Part shown: one piece after another, positions 16,952 to 27,479 of the stretch | Position numbering within the stretch: position 1 is the first letter of the stretch | Layout: each line of letters opens with the position of its first letter | Origin: Sorangium sp025924095 | Lineage (GTDB): Bacteria > Myxococcota_A > Polyangia > Polyangiales > Polyangiaceae | Reading direction: 5' to 3' | Assembly: GCF_051521505.1 (NCBI RefSeq) | Contig: NZ_CP150356.1 | Coordinates: 10,974,001-11,038,000 of the forward strand | DNA: 64,000 bases | Program-made: the position numbers and the translations under genes | Notes under the pieces: model-generated | Seen by the model: the letters and a program-made list of their open reading frames with translations, nothing else | What the model was told of the DNA's origin: nothing | Databases searched by the model: none

Positions 16952-17933
16952 TGCGACACACGTCGTGTTTGAGTCTCGTGTGGCGGATCGCATTGCGTCG
17001 CTAGGCGCCACCAACGTGGTCGTTGACTCCGACTGCCTTCTTGTTGGGCCGTCCCGTATGGGCACGTCAGAGCACGTTCTTGCGCGTCAGGCATGGTGGG
17101 GCTCTTTCGTCGACCCCATCGGTGCTGATAGCAAGATAGGTTTCGTGGTTGTCGTGTGGGTTTCGTCCGCAAATCTGCGCGAGCGCGTGGGCATCTGGAG
17201 AGTCTGCGGTAGGCTGCGCGAGTGCGGCATTCCGCGGAAGAACATCGTTATCGTCGAGCTGGACCCGCCATCTCGCGGGCTGGATACGCGCGAATCTGCC
17301 GTGCCGACGCGGTGCTCCGCCTCCGAGCTGGGTACCCTCCCGGCGCGGCTCAGTGAAGCGCGCCCCTGGCCACGCGAACGCTACCGGCGTGCCGTCCGCC
17401 TCTGGAGCCAGTACACCGCTGCGGACCCGAGGCCGCTCGCGCAGAATTGCGCACGTGGTGTCGAGGGGTTTCCAGAGCTCGCTCCCTTATGGGCACTCCT
17501 CGCTTGCTTCTTTCCAAGAAGGATTGCGGGCGGCCCCTTGCGTCTCAGCCGATTCGACGAGCTTCTCATGACCATCCTTTCGGCAGAATGGCAGACTCCT
17601 CTCGCGGTGGTTAGTCGCGACATGCGATCTGGAATGGATTTATGGAGGATACTCTCCTGCACAGGAGACCTGTTCCTGCCACGCCGGCTAGAGCACTGGG
17701 CAGACCATGGTTCGAGCGCATTCGTGGAGCGTGCGCCTGGCCCGAAGCCGCCTAACGCTGGCTACCCGATGCTCTCGGAGGTCTACCGCCTCACCGAGCG
17801 TGGCATGCGGCTCCGAGACAAGGGACTCGACCGGCTCACGGATGGGCCAAGCCTGGCCATCGCTGGGACCGAGGCGTACTCGCCTTCGTCCCCCTGGGGG
17901 CTGCTCGAAGATGGACGGCTCGCTCGGCTGTAA
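16914..17933 (+). CDS. DUF1835/DUF3658-like protein
   Basis: 339 residues if the ATG at 16914 is used; TTG at 16887 or internal GTGs are alternatives and no ribosome site decides. The N-terminal part (THVVFESRVADRIASLGA, then VVDSDCLLVGPS) resembles DUF1835. The C-terminal half (LSRFDELLMTILSAEWQTPL, then a GDLFLPRRLEHWA segment) resembles the domain that usually follows. The split gene at 25194-26242 is homologous over both halves. DUF1835 function is unknown. Here both copies flank an RHS toxin gene, so a link to toxin immunity or regulation is possible but unproven. Its 3' end overlaps the antisense RHS reading frame by about 100 bp. Confidence 0.6.
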   Translation: MNSVSAFAVDIASATHVVFESRVADRIASLGATNVVVDSDCLLVGPSRMGTSEHVLARQAWWGSFVDPIGADSKIGFVVVVWVSSANLRERVGIWRVCGRLRECGIPRKNIVIVELDPPSRGLDTRESAVPTRCSASELGTLPARLSEARPWPRERYRRAVRLWSQYTAADPRPLAQNCARGVEGFPELAPLWALLACFFPRRIAGGPLRLSRFDELLMTILSAEWQTPLAVVSRDMRSGMDLWRILSCTGDLFLPRRLEHWADHGSSAFVERAPGPKPPNAGYPMLSEVYRLTERGMRLRDKGLDRLTDGPSLAIAGTEAYSPSSPWGLLEDGRLARL

Positions 17934-20900
17934 GGGGCAACCGCTGGCAGCGTGTAGATGGCCGCGGAGATCCGCAGGAATCTGTGAGCATGAGCCTAAG
18001 GATGGATGGACTTTCGCCCCGCCAGCGCCAAATTGATTCTTCCGTTTTTGGAATTGCCAGCGCCGCATTCGCGTCATACCCAGGTGCTCCTGCGAACGCG
18101 TTCTTGGCCGGAACATGGTGCCCACCACCAGGGCCTCCGTATGGCCGCAGCGCCGCTCCCCTTGCGGCCCCCGCCGCAACCGCCGACTCCTCCGCGAGCG
18201 CCCCCAGCCCCCTCCCCATCCCGAAGACGGTGGCTGCCGCGAAGATCACCGACCTCGTCCCCGCCGCGCCCGCTGCCCAGTAGTCGCCTCGGTCGATCGC
18301 GAGCGCCGTGTCCGCGGCGCCCTGCCCGATGTGGAAGAGCGGGTTCACGGCGTTGAGCGCGCCGAGGAGCCCGTCCTGCTCGTAGCCCTGCCAGAGCGCG
18401 CCGCCCAGTTCGTATCCGCCGTAGATCCCGAACGTCAGCGCATTGAGCACCAGCGACCGTGCGATGCCGAAGCCGAGGTCGCCCGTGCCCTCCGCGGCGC
18501 CCAGCAAGGTCTGGCCCACGATGGTGCCAGGGCCGCCGGCGCCGGCGTGCTCCGGCGAGACGGTCACCGGCTGCGGCACGTACCCGGACGAGGTGCCGGT
18601 CGTGCCCACGTCGACAGGCGCCGTCGTGGCGCCGACCTCCAAGGGCTCGCGACTGGGGCTCGCGGCGATGACCGTCACGGACTCGCGATTGGGTCTCGCA
18701 GGCCGAACTCCTTGGATCGTTACCGAACACCCGCGCACACAAGGGGTGACGACTCCGTCGCTCCCGTGGACCGCTGAAATTGGCAATCCCCCGGCGGCTT
18801 GGGGTTCCTCCTGAAACCCGCTCGGATCCACGTAGTTGAGCGGGCTGTTGCGCACGTAGCTGTACGGGTTCCAGCTCTGGCCCGACAGCGGCGCTTGCAC
18901 GATCGGATCGGTCGTCAAGAACCGACCGATCCTGGGGTCAAACATCCTCCCCTTCATGTTGACGAGGCCGAGCTCCTCATCGCCCTCGTGCCCTGTGAAC
19001 CCCCGCGTCGTCTCGCTGGAGAACGACGCCGGCACGGGCTCCCCCCACACCGGGTCTCTCCGCTGGCCGAACGGATCGTAGCTCCGCCGCTCGACCACGT
19101 CGCCGTCTTCGTCGGTGAGCGCATCGACCGAGCCGAGGTGGTCGACATGGACGTAGCGCGTGCCGGCCGCGGCGCCCCCTCGGGTCACGATCGCCACCAG
19201 CCGCTCCGGCGAGTGGACGTGGTACCGATGCTCGGCGCTTCCCGCCGCCGCTTCGGTGACCCGCTCGTACAGATCGCCGAAGTACAGCGTCTCCTGGTCC
19301 GGCGTGGTCTTGCGGATTCGCTGCTGGTCGCCGTCGTAGGCGAACGAGACGGTGCTCGCGCCCTGCGTGATGGTCTCCGGCAGGTCGAACGGCGTGTAAC
19401 GCACCGTCACGCCGCCCGGGCGCGCGATCTGGTTGCCGACGGCGTCGTAGCTGAAGCGGTCCGTGCCCGCGCCGGTGACGGCGTGCGGGTGCAGCGGGTC
19501 GTCGTAGGCGAGCGTGCCGACGTCGGACTTGAAGGTGAGATTGCCGTCGGGCGCGACCTCGTAGCGGAGCGCGCACGGCACCGACGCGCTGTCGGTGGCG
19601 CTGAAGTACGCGCACGTCAGCCGCTCCAGCGCGTCATGGCGGAAGCGCTCGGTCCGGTGCTGTGGCTGGAGCGCGTCGGTCCGGAGCGTGAGGCTCCGCC
19701 GCGCGTCATAGTCGTACGACAGGTCTTGCACCTCGGCCGTGCCGCGCCGGGTGACGAGGCTCTCCAGGCGTTGCTTGTCGGCGAAGTAGCTCCGCTCCGT
19801 GACGGTGCCGTTGCCGAACGCCTCCGCGCGGAAGCGTCCCGCGTCGTCCACATCGGTCAGGCGCCAGTAGGCAGAGCGCGTCGCGGCGTCGCGCACCGCG
19901 AGCACGTGGCCGTGGGCGTCGTGGTCGTGGGCCACGACGAACGGTGCCGCGCCGGCCGGCGTGGGGTACGTGATGGTCTCGACGCGGCCGAGCTCGTCGT
20001 AGTCGAGCCTGCTCTCCAGGGCCGCGCTCTCTCCGTCGATGCGGAGCGTCACCGTCTCGAGATTGCTCTCCGCGTTGTAGGTGTACGTCTTCTGTCCATC
20101 GGGGCTCGCGAGCGCCTCGAGCTTGCCGATGCCGTTCGCCGCCGTATCCCACGTCCACGTCGTTGTCCGCCGCTCCGCGCCGTGCTCGTCCAGACGCGAT
20201 CGGGCGCGCCCGAGAGGATCGTACTCGAACGTCGTGACTCGCCCGAGCGCGTCGGTCGAGGTGACGAGCTCCCCGAAGCCATCGTTCGTGGACACCGTCG
20301 TGCCCCGATCCGGATCCTCGCGTTTGCGGATGCGGCCGAACGCGTCATGGGTCGTGGTCGTAACCACGCCGCCCGGATCGGTGACGGCGTGCAGCGCGCC
20401 GAACGGACCGTACCCATAACGCGTGACGCCCAGCGCCGCATCGGTGACGGCCACCGGCCGTCCCAGCGGGTCCTTCTCGACCGCGGTCACGTGACCGAGC
20501 GCATCGGTGACCTCGACGCGCAAGGCGTCGTGGTCGGTCTCCACGACCGCGTTCCACGGCGTCGTGTGCTGCACCTCGCGGCCCACCGCGTCGTGCTCGT
20601 AGACGTCGTGCAGGATCTCGTCTTCGGGCGTGCCCTCGCGAGCCGGCACCGAGCGCCGCGCGATGTGCTCGCCGAGTGCGTCGTACGCGATCTCTTGCAT
20701 CAAGCGCGGAAGCTCGTCCCTGGCGCCCTCCACGGAAGGTCCGTGCCACAACCACCGGATCGGACGGCCCAGGCTGTCGTATTCGACCGTATCGTCGGCG
20801 CCGCCGGGCGTCGTGGTCCGCTGCGTCACGCGCCAACCGTCCTGGTCCGGGCCGCCGTCCTTTGTGCGCGACAGCTCGATCGTCGTCTGCGTCCCATCGG

Positions 20901-23900
20901 GCCGAATCTCCAGCCCGAGGCGGCCGAAGCCGTCGTATCTCCACTCGGTCACGAGCCCGTTCGGATCGACCCGCTCGACGAGCACGCCGAGCCCCTCATC
21001 GAGCTCCACGCGCGTGGTGTGGCCGGCCGCGTTGACGTGCGTCTCGGGGAAGATCCCCTCGGGGTCGTACGTCGTGCTCCACGCCCGGTGGTGGCCGAAC
21101 GCGTCGTCCGCCGTCACCCCCGTGACGTTCCCGAAGTCGTCCCGCGTGTATACGACATCGAGCTTCGTGTCCAGGATGCCTTCGTCGCTGTCCGTGGACT
21201 CGGTGTCGATCTCGCCATGGTCCGTCGTCGTGCGCGTGAGCAGGCGACACTGCGAGCGCCCCGCGGCCGCGCTGCACGCCTGCTCCGTCGCCAGCTGGCC
21301 GAGCACCCAGCGCTCTGTGTCGTTTTTGTAGGTGCGCGTAACGTCGAGCGTCAGGTCGACATCGCGGGTCGACACCTCCTCGGTGATCACGTTGCCGAAC
21401 GCATCGAACTCGGTCACCTCCGCCAGCGTGTCGCGCAGGATCGTCGCCCCGTCCCCGTCGCCCGACGCGACCTGCTCGACGTACGCCTCCACGGTGGGCG
21501 CCTCGCCGTTCTCCGGCGGAACCACCCCTTGCGCTCGCCGGGTCCGGCGCTCGGTCGGGAGCGTGAAATAGCTCGCGCCTCGTTCGTCAGAACGAGCGTC
21601 CGCTCGACGTCGAGGAACGAGAGCTCGATCGGGTCCGGCCTGGGTTGGCCCGGCAGCCCCGGAGCCCAGCGCCGCTGCTGCTTCACCTGCCCCGTGAACG
21701 GGAAGACCTCGAGCTCCTCGTCGAACGTGGCATTGTCGTACCGCTCGGCCGTCCCGGCGCGGGTGTCGAGATCGACAACGATTCGCTCCCCGAACCCCAG
21801 AAACCCCCGCCCGAGGCGGTGATAACGCCCATCGCGGTAGCGCACCTCGAAGCGCCGCAACCGGTCTGCGCCGTTGTTGACAGCGTAGCCGCTGACGACC
21901 CGCCGCGGCCCCACCGCGCAGCGGCGCGGGTAATCGCAGTCGTTCGCCGCGTCGTCGCGAGCGAGGTAGAGCATGCCCTCCCGCTCCGGATCTCCCACGG
22001 CGGTGTCGTTCGTGATCGAGGCGTCGGTGAGATGGCCGTACGCGACGCTCACGTTCGGCACGAAGCCCGGCTCGCCCGGCTCGTGCGCGTTCATCCCGTC
22101 GGACACGGCGACGAGGAGATCCTGATCGGCCGCGAGGTTCTGGAAGATCGTGAATACGCCGTCGATCGGCAGCACCACATCCTGAGCCCCGTCGCCATTG
22201 ATGTCCCCGACCCTCGGCCCGTGCGGCTCGGCGAGCGTGACGGCCGCCCCGACCGCCGCCTCGAACGGGATCTTCGGGTCGACGAGCGCGAACGTCGGCC
22301 CGTCGCGCGCGCCCGTGGCCTGCAGGACGGCCCACGACGGCAGCGCGAGGGATGAGCCCGGCAGCATGCCCGGTGGCACCGGCATCAGCAAATCCTGCAT
22401 TCCATCGTTGTTGTAGTCCAGGGGTGTCGCGAGCTTGAAGAACGTGTCCTGTGCGCCGAGCTCCGCCGGGTCAAGGGCGAGGCTGTCGTCGAGGTCCTCC
22501 GGGTCAAGGCTCACGATGAAGCCCACCTGGCCGAGGCTCTCGACCCCCGGCGTGGCGAACGTCGCCCCCGTGTTGAGGTACGTGCGGAGCCCGCGGTAGC
22601 TGAAGCCGGATTGCACGGCGTCGGGCAAGCCGTCCCCGTTCACGTCGAGAAATACGACACGCCCCCCGATCTGAGGGAGCTTTGTGTCGAACACTTCCCA
22701 GCTCCCGTCGTGCCGGCGGGTGAGCGCGGCCCACGTCGACGCGGGGAGCATCGCGCCATCGCTGAACGTCAGCACGGTCGCCACGACGAGCTCGACCTTG
22801 CTGTCCGCGTTGAGGTCGAGCGTCTGGATCTCCATCTCGCAGGGAAACCCGTTGAGCGGCTCGAGCGACTCCCCCACGCGGTCGAACCCCGCCGGCGTCC
22901 CGTCGCGCTCGGGCTTCCAGCGGTGGACGAGCCACGTCGCGTCGAGCGGGTTCAGGGTCAGCTCGCGGCTGTGATCGTCACACTGGATCAGATCGGGCAC
23001 GCCGTCGCCGTCCACGTCGGCGAGGTGCATCGCGCCCCCGGGCATGCTCAATCCGGGCGGCGTGGGGCGGACGCCGAGCGGGAACGGCCGCCGGATGCCG
23101 GTATCGTGGACCTCGAAGGTGCGGTCCGGCCGGGCCAGGAGCACGTGCCAGGTGTCGGTCGCGTCATGAACGTCGTGCAGCAGGATATCTGTCCTGCCAT
23201 CCTGGTTGTAATCGATGCTCGTCCCGAGCTCGGGCTGAAGGAAGGCCGGATCGGCGGCCTCGAACGAAGGGTCGACCACGGGCCAGTCCTCGAAGAGCGC
23301 CAGGGTCGCCGGCTCCGGGTACGGCACGGCCGCGCCCGGCCCTCGATTGCGCGCGACGAGCCAGCCGGTGATCGGATTGCGGGGCGTGCTCAGCCCCGCG
23401 ACCGTGTCCGGGAGCACGAGGTCGTCGAGCCCGTCGCCGTCGATGTCGAGGAGCATCGGGCTCGCCTTTCTGGAGGTCGGCCTGGCGACGCTCGTCGCGA
23501 TCCGCTGGAACCCCGCCTCGCCGCGGCTGTACTGAAATCGCGTGGGGGGCTTGCACACGCCGTCGCCCGCGCACTCCTCGACTTCGGTCAAGCGCGTCCG
23601 CCGCGTCGTCTCGCTCACCTCGTACGTGAACCCGTAGCGCCGCACAAGCGTGTTGTCCGGCCCGAGCATCTGGATCTCGTCGAGGCGCAGCGCGCTCTGA
23701 AGCTCCATGCCGCCGGCGTAATGACCCCGGACCTCGGCCGGCTCCTTCGTGGCATACACAAACCGCACTGCCCGCGAGGGATCGAGCTCCGGCTCTCCCT
23801 CGAAGCTCGTATATCGGATCTCATCGAGCGCGTACTCCGCCGTGAAGCCCCCCCTCGGCATTGGCGAGACAGTAGTCGTACGTCATGGCGTTGCCGCGCC

Positions 23901-24669
23901 CGTCGCGCGCCTTGGTGGCGAGCCACGCGCGCGGGGCGCCACCCAGCGCGAGCGGCTTGCCGCTGTCGCCGCTGCCGTACTCGATGACAAGCCCGGACGG
24001 CATCATCGCCTCGAAAAAGAGCGCCTCCGCGGGCGCCTGCCCTTCCTCGGCATGGTGGCCGACCACCTTGACCCTCGTGTCGGGCAGCGTCCTGTACTCG
24101 ATGGTCCCGGGCGCTCGCCCCACCGCGACAAGCCGCTTGCTGTCGAGGCAGAGCGCGTCGTCCCCGTCGTACCGGACGCCGCGGATCTCCCCGTCCTGGG
24201 CCAGGCTCTTCGGACACCGCGTGATCGCCGACAGCCCGGCGATCGAGAACCCCGCCCCGAGGACGCCTTCGCCGCCGCCGCTATCGAATTGGAGGGCGAG
24301 CCGCGGCTCCACGCCCGCGCGTCCCGGGACCGAGACGAGCGGCATGACGTACGTCGCCTCTCCCGTGCTCGTGACCGAGAACGTCCCCGCCATGGCGCCG
24401 GCAGCGACGGTCTTGACCCCCGGTGCGCGTCCGGCGCTCACGGGATCGCTCGGGTCGCGCGTCCGGCAGGCGATGGTGCTGTGAGGATGAACCGGCGGGC
24501 GCTCCGGCATGCACGTACACCCCGCCTGCGCGAGCACGCAGAGCAGGAACATCGCGAGCGGGAACAGCGCCCGGCCGAACCATCGCCGAAACGACGCCAT
24601 CGCGGCCTGCCTCACCCGAAGCACCGCATGGATCAGCGACCGAACGATGGATTGCAGAATCGCCGCCAT
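17836..24669 (-). pseudogene. Giant SpvB/RHS toxin-like lipoprotein gene, two frameshifts and truncated tip
   Basis: The gene starts at ATG 24669 after GGGAGG, with a signal ending AQAGC (Cys51). Frame 1 (24669-~23850) has the SpvB-like opening. Frame 2 (~23850-~21590) has at least seven FG-GAP/VCBS calcium-type repeats (DIDGDGLDD, DYNQDGRTD, DVDGDGVPD and others). Frame 3 (~21590-17836) has about 20 RHS/YD repeats and the RHS core end (GLVNMKGRMFDPRIGRFLTTDP, NPYSYVRNSPLNYVDPSG). The first frame change lies at a run of seven C (23848-23854, G on the coding strand); losing one restores the frame. The second lies near 21575-21590. The variable tip begins with a GHH-like GGGHHVPAKNAF and ALAIP, then continues into unrelated sequence. 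RHS proteins with such tips are contact-dependent or insecticidal toxins; this copy is probably dead. Confidence 0.85.
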
Positions 24670-25193
24670 GGCGACCTCCCTCGCAGATAGCAGCGCATGG
24701 TTCTGCAGCGCATGTCAAGCGCCCTCGGGACATCTTGGTTCGACCTAAATGCGGCTTTTCTCGGGTGGGGGGCTTGATTACGTCATCGGAAAGACACCGC
24801 GCCGGGAGTGAAACACGATGAGGCGCTATCGCCGTTCGTCCTGAACAACACAGCGCGTCCCAGTACGCGCCTGCGCCTCTGGGCGCCCACGCGCCCCGTG
24901 CTGCTCGCTAGGTAAGAGATCATCGAGCCGCACAAGAGCCGCCCCCGGTCGTCGCCTCGACCAGCAAGCGCGCGTCGGACTTCTTTTCGGCCCTCGACCA
25001 CGCCGCCGCGGCGCCCCGCCATCGCAACAGGGACGAGGGCTGATCGCTGCGCGCTTCGTCTGGGTCGACCCGTCTCATGCTGCCCTCGTGGGCGAACATC
25101 TCCCCCTCCGGACAGACCGCTCCGCCTCGCCGGGCAGACCTTCCCGCTCTTCGTCGAAACCCGGGCCGAAAAAATTCCGCGAACGTACGGTCG
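24670..25193. other. Gene-free region upstream of the RHS gene
   Basis: 524 bp. It contains only the RHS ribosome site near 24680 on the minus strand. No credible coding frame, repeat or mobile element was recognised. Confidence 0.45.
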
Positions 25194-26242
25194 TCACCGT
25201 CGTGGCCGTGGGGATTGTAGGCAACCCGCAGGATTGTCCGAGGGCCTGTGGGCAAGCTCGATTTTAAGCCTATCGTCCACCACCACCACCACCACCCAAG
25301 GAGCCAGCGGATCGTACGCTGTGACACCCCACACCGGCAGCGGCGCTCCTTGAGCGATTTCGGCAAGACCGTGTCGCTTTATTTCATCGCCGACAGCCGT
25401 CAACCTATAGCGAGCCTCCAGCATAGGTGGTCTATCCGTCCTGTAGGGCACACTCTCCAGCGCGGCCTCAGCCCCACGGTGCTCGGCCCACTGTCGCAGC
25501 CGCATGGCGAAATAGCAATCGCTGATGCGTATCATCCAAGTTTAAGCAGCTCTGCGCCAGCCGATGAACGGTGCATCAACACGTCCACGGGCGTCGACCA
25601 GTCTTTCCCGAGACACGAGAACAAGAGCTCGTCAATCCGAGATAGGGTGAGCTTGCTGCCGTCCACCCGAGGAAGGAATGCCGCTTGGTGGGTGCCCAGC
25701 TCTACGAGATCCTTCCGTGCTCGATCTGCGCGCCCACCCTCGGTGGACAGGACTGGAGACCGACCGGATACCTTTCGCCAAGAGCGCGCCATGTGCTGGA
25801 CGCGCGTCCGAGATAGAGCGCGCGCGTCGTCCAGACCGCGGCGCGCGTCAGCCGGCTTCACGTGGACGAATCCACGGCTAAACCCATCCTCCGGCGCATC
25901 TCCCAGGATGACGATGTCGAGATCCGGGTGATCGGGCCGATAGCGGAGCCTCCACGCGCAGAGCGCCCACAGCTTCAGCCTATCGCTCCACAACCCGGAC
26001 GTCCATACGACGATTCTCTGCTGCGATTTCAACGCATCGATAACATCATGAAACCGCGAACGGAATCGTGTCCTTTCCCGTCCTCGAAGGTTCCAATAAT
26101 CGCACCGCCGCTCACAATGGTCTTCGGGAGCGGACGCGCACGGCCCCTCGAGCAAGTTATCGCGCACGAAACGCACAGGAAGGCGAAGCCCGCGCCGGAT
26201 CGCTTTCCGAATGTCCTCATTTGTAGTGACGTGAATAGTCAT
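25194..26242 (-). pseudogene. Split DUF1835/DUF3658-like gene
   Basis: Two abutting frames on the minus strand. The first (26242-25532, ATG chosen because MTIHVTTNEDIR matches DUF1835 starts; GTG at 26275 also possible) ends after LSRIDELLFSCLGKDWSTPV and AELLKLG. The second (25535-25194) opens with ATG overlapping that stop as ATGA, and carries SDCYFAMRLRQWAEH through the rest of the C-terminal domain. Both halves align end to end with the intact protein at 16914-17933. Either a one-base shift broke the gene or it is now expressed as two coupled peptides. A CAC-triplet run (25275-25297) gives a poly-Val stretch near its end. Confidence 0.65.
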
Positions 26243-26249
26243 TGAGATC

Positions 26250-26621
26250 TCAGAACAAACACTTTTCGCGGTCACAGATCACGGCACCGCATACCTGCAT
26301 CGAGTAGAGCGACAGGGATGGATCAAGGCTGACATTGCCCGTCTTCGCGACGTATCCAACGGTAACCGCCGTTCGATCGTGGACCCCTTCGCGTGCCCCC
26401 GGAATGATGCTGAGCATGTTGTGGACTTCGATCCGGAAGTCCCTCTCTTTTCGCCAGAGCCAGCCGGAGAAGGGGCTCACGGCCAGCTTGGGTTCGGTCC
26501 CGACCTGGATCCCGCCCACGCTCACGCCACCGCTGAACTCGAGTGCCTGCGCCGATGCCGCAACAAGGACGAGCGCAGATGCGCAGAGCAGGCAGACGTT
26601 GCCGTGTGAGCGCAACGACAT
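26250..26621 (-). CDS. Short exported barrel-like protein, probably truncated
   Basis: 123 residues from ATG at 26621, which gives a good signal peptide (about 1-26, ending AASAQA). The mature part begins LEFSGGVSVGGIQVGTEPKL and alternates strands like an outer-membrane or beta-rich envelope protein. It stops after VCGAVICDREKCLF, in mid-pattern, so a longer ancestor has probably been cut; this is inference. It lies eight bases upstream of the split DUF1835-like gene on the same strand, so the two form an operon. Function unknown. Confidence 0.5.
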   Translation of the reverse strand: MSLRSHGNVCLLCASALVLVAASAQALEFSGGVSVGGIQVGTEPKLAVSPFSGWLWRKERDFRIEVHNMLSIIPGAREGVHDRTAVTVGYVAKTGNVSLDPSLSLYSMQVCGAVICDREKCLF

Positions 26622-26795
26622 GGTGGAGGTCCCCCGGCCGAGCCCCGACACGCGCCGCGCGGGGGCGTGAACAGTTTTTCTGGGTGAGATTTGGGCGTCA
26701 AGGAAGGGCTGAGGGTTTCGGCGAGTCGAATCGACAGAAGGCCAGTTCGACCGTCCCGGGCGCGTCTGGTGCGCACGCGGCTGCGCGGCGGGCGT

Positions 26796-26821
26796 GTTCG
26801 TCAACCATGGGGTTGGCGAAC
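26796..26821. other. Hairpin in the gene-free region
   Basis: Inverted repeat GTTCGTCAACC/GGTTGGCGAAC around ATGG; ten of eleven stem positions pair. No T-run on either side, so terminator or protein site is undecided. Confidence 0.4.
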
Positions 26822-27083
26822 AGCCACCACTCAGAACCCCACAGCGCCGCGACGATTCGTCTTGACTATTGCGACGGCATCGCTCTCACGCGACGTGCGC
26901 CTCGACCGCGGCCAGCCGTAGCGGCGGAAGGGGGTCGCGCCGAGCTCACGCCCGGTGCCGAGCTCGCCGGCGTCCACCTCGACCCCGCGCCGCGCTCGCA
27001 CCTGTGCTCCTCGTCGCCGGCATCGCGCCCGAGCTCGGCCAGGTGGCGAGCATCGCGAGGAGCTGGTCCGGACGCACGGCCAG

Positions 27084-27328
27084 AGAGCCGCTCCCCGGGC
27101 GACGATCCCAGGGCGAGACGGAGCAGCAGCCGCTCCGCGGGCGACGATCCCGGGGCGAGGCGGCGCTCGGGCCGTCAGAAAGGCGAGAGCCGGCGGCGAC
27201 GGCGCCGCCGAACGCTTCGGAACGGCTGCGCCCGCGGCGACGGCCGAGGGGAACGGCTCGGAACGCGGCTCGCCGCGGGATCATCGCGTTTCCCGGCCGT
27301 GGCAGCGCGATTTGGGGGCGCGTGGGAG
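27084..27328. repeat. Dispersed repeat element, copy B (two 42-bp units plus tail)
   Basis: Units start around 27088 and 27130 with the 42-bp period of copy A, followed by the same ~165-bp tail (27163-27327). It lies between divergent genes, unlike copy A, which is between convergent ones. About 19 kb separates the copies. Confidence 0.85.
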
Positions 27329-27479
27329 GACGCCTTCGGGCTCGCCCTCGCCCTTTCGCCGGCTCCCCGCTCCGCCGTCTCACCCGCCCTCGCCTCCTCT
27401 CTCTCGCCGCCTCTCTCCGCCGCGCGCCGGCATCGCCACCTGTTCGCCACCCGTCGGGCGCCGTAGTACCGTGCGCGCG

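Larger units (their letters stand above)
26622..27479. other. Long gene-free region with dispersed repeat copy B
   Basis: 858 bp. It holds a small hairpin (26796-26821) and repeat copy B (27084-27328). Open frames here lack starts, codon bias and recognisable motifs. The rest is unassigned. Confidence 0.5.

Noticed and set aside
25275..25297. CAC triplet run as a regulatory repeat
   Set aside because: It lies inside the split DUF1835-like gene and encodes a Val run; no sign of other function.
25525..25545. Programmed -1 frameshift joining the split DUF1835 frames
   Set aside because: No slippery heptamer in the right phase was found; simple re-initiation or mutation explains it better.
26622..27083. 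Remnant gene in the A+T-mixed part before repeat copy B
   Set aside because: Short matches to Cys-rich sequence nearby were too weak and in inconsistent frames.
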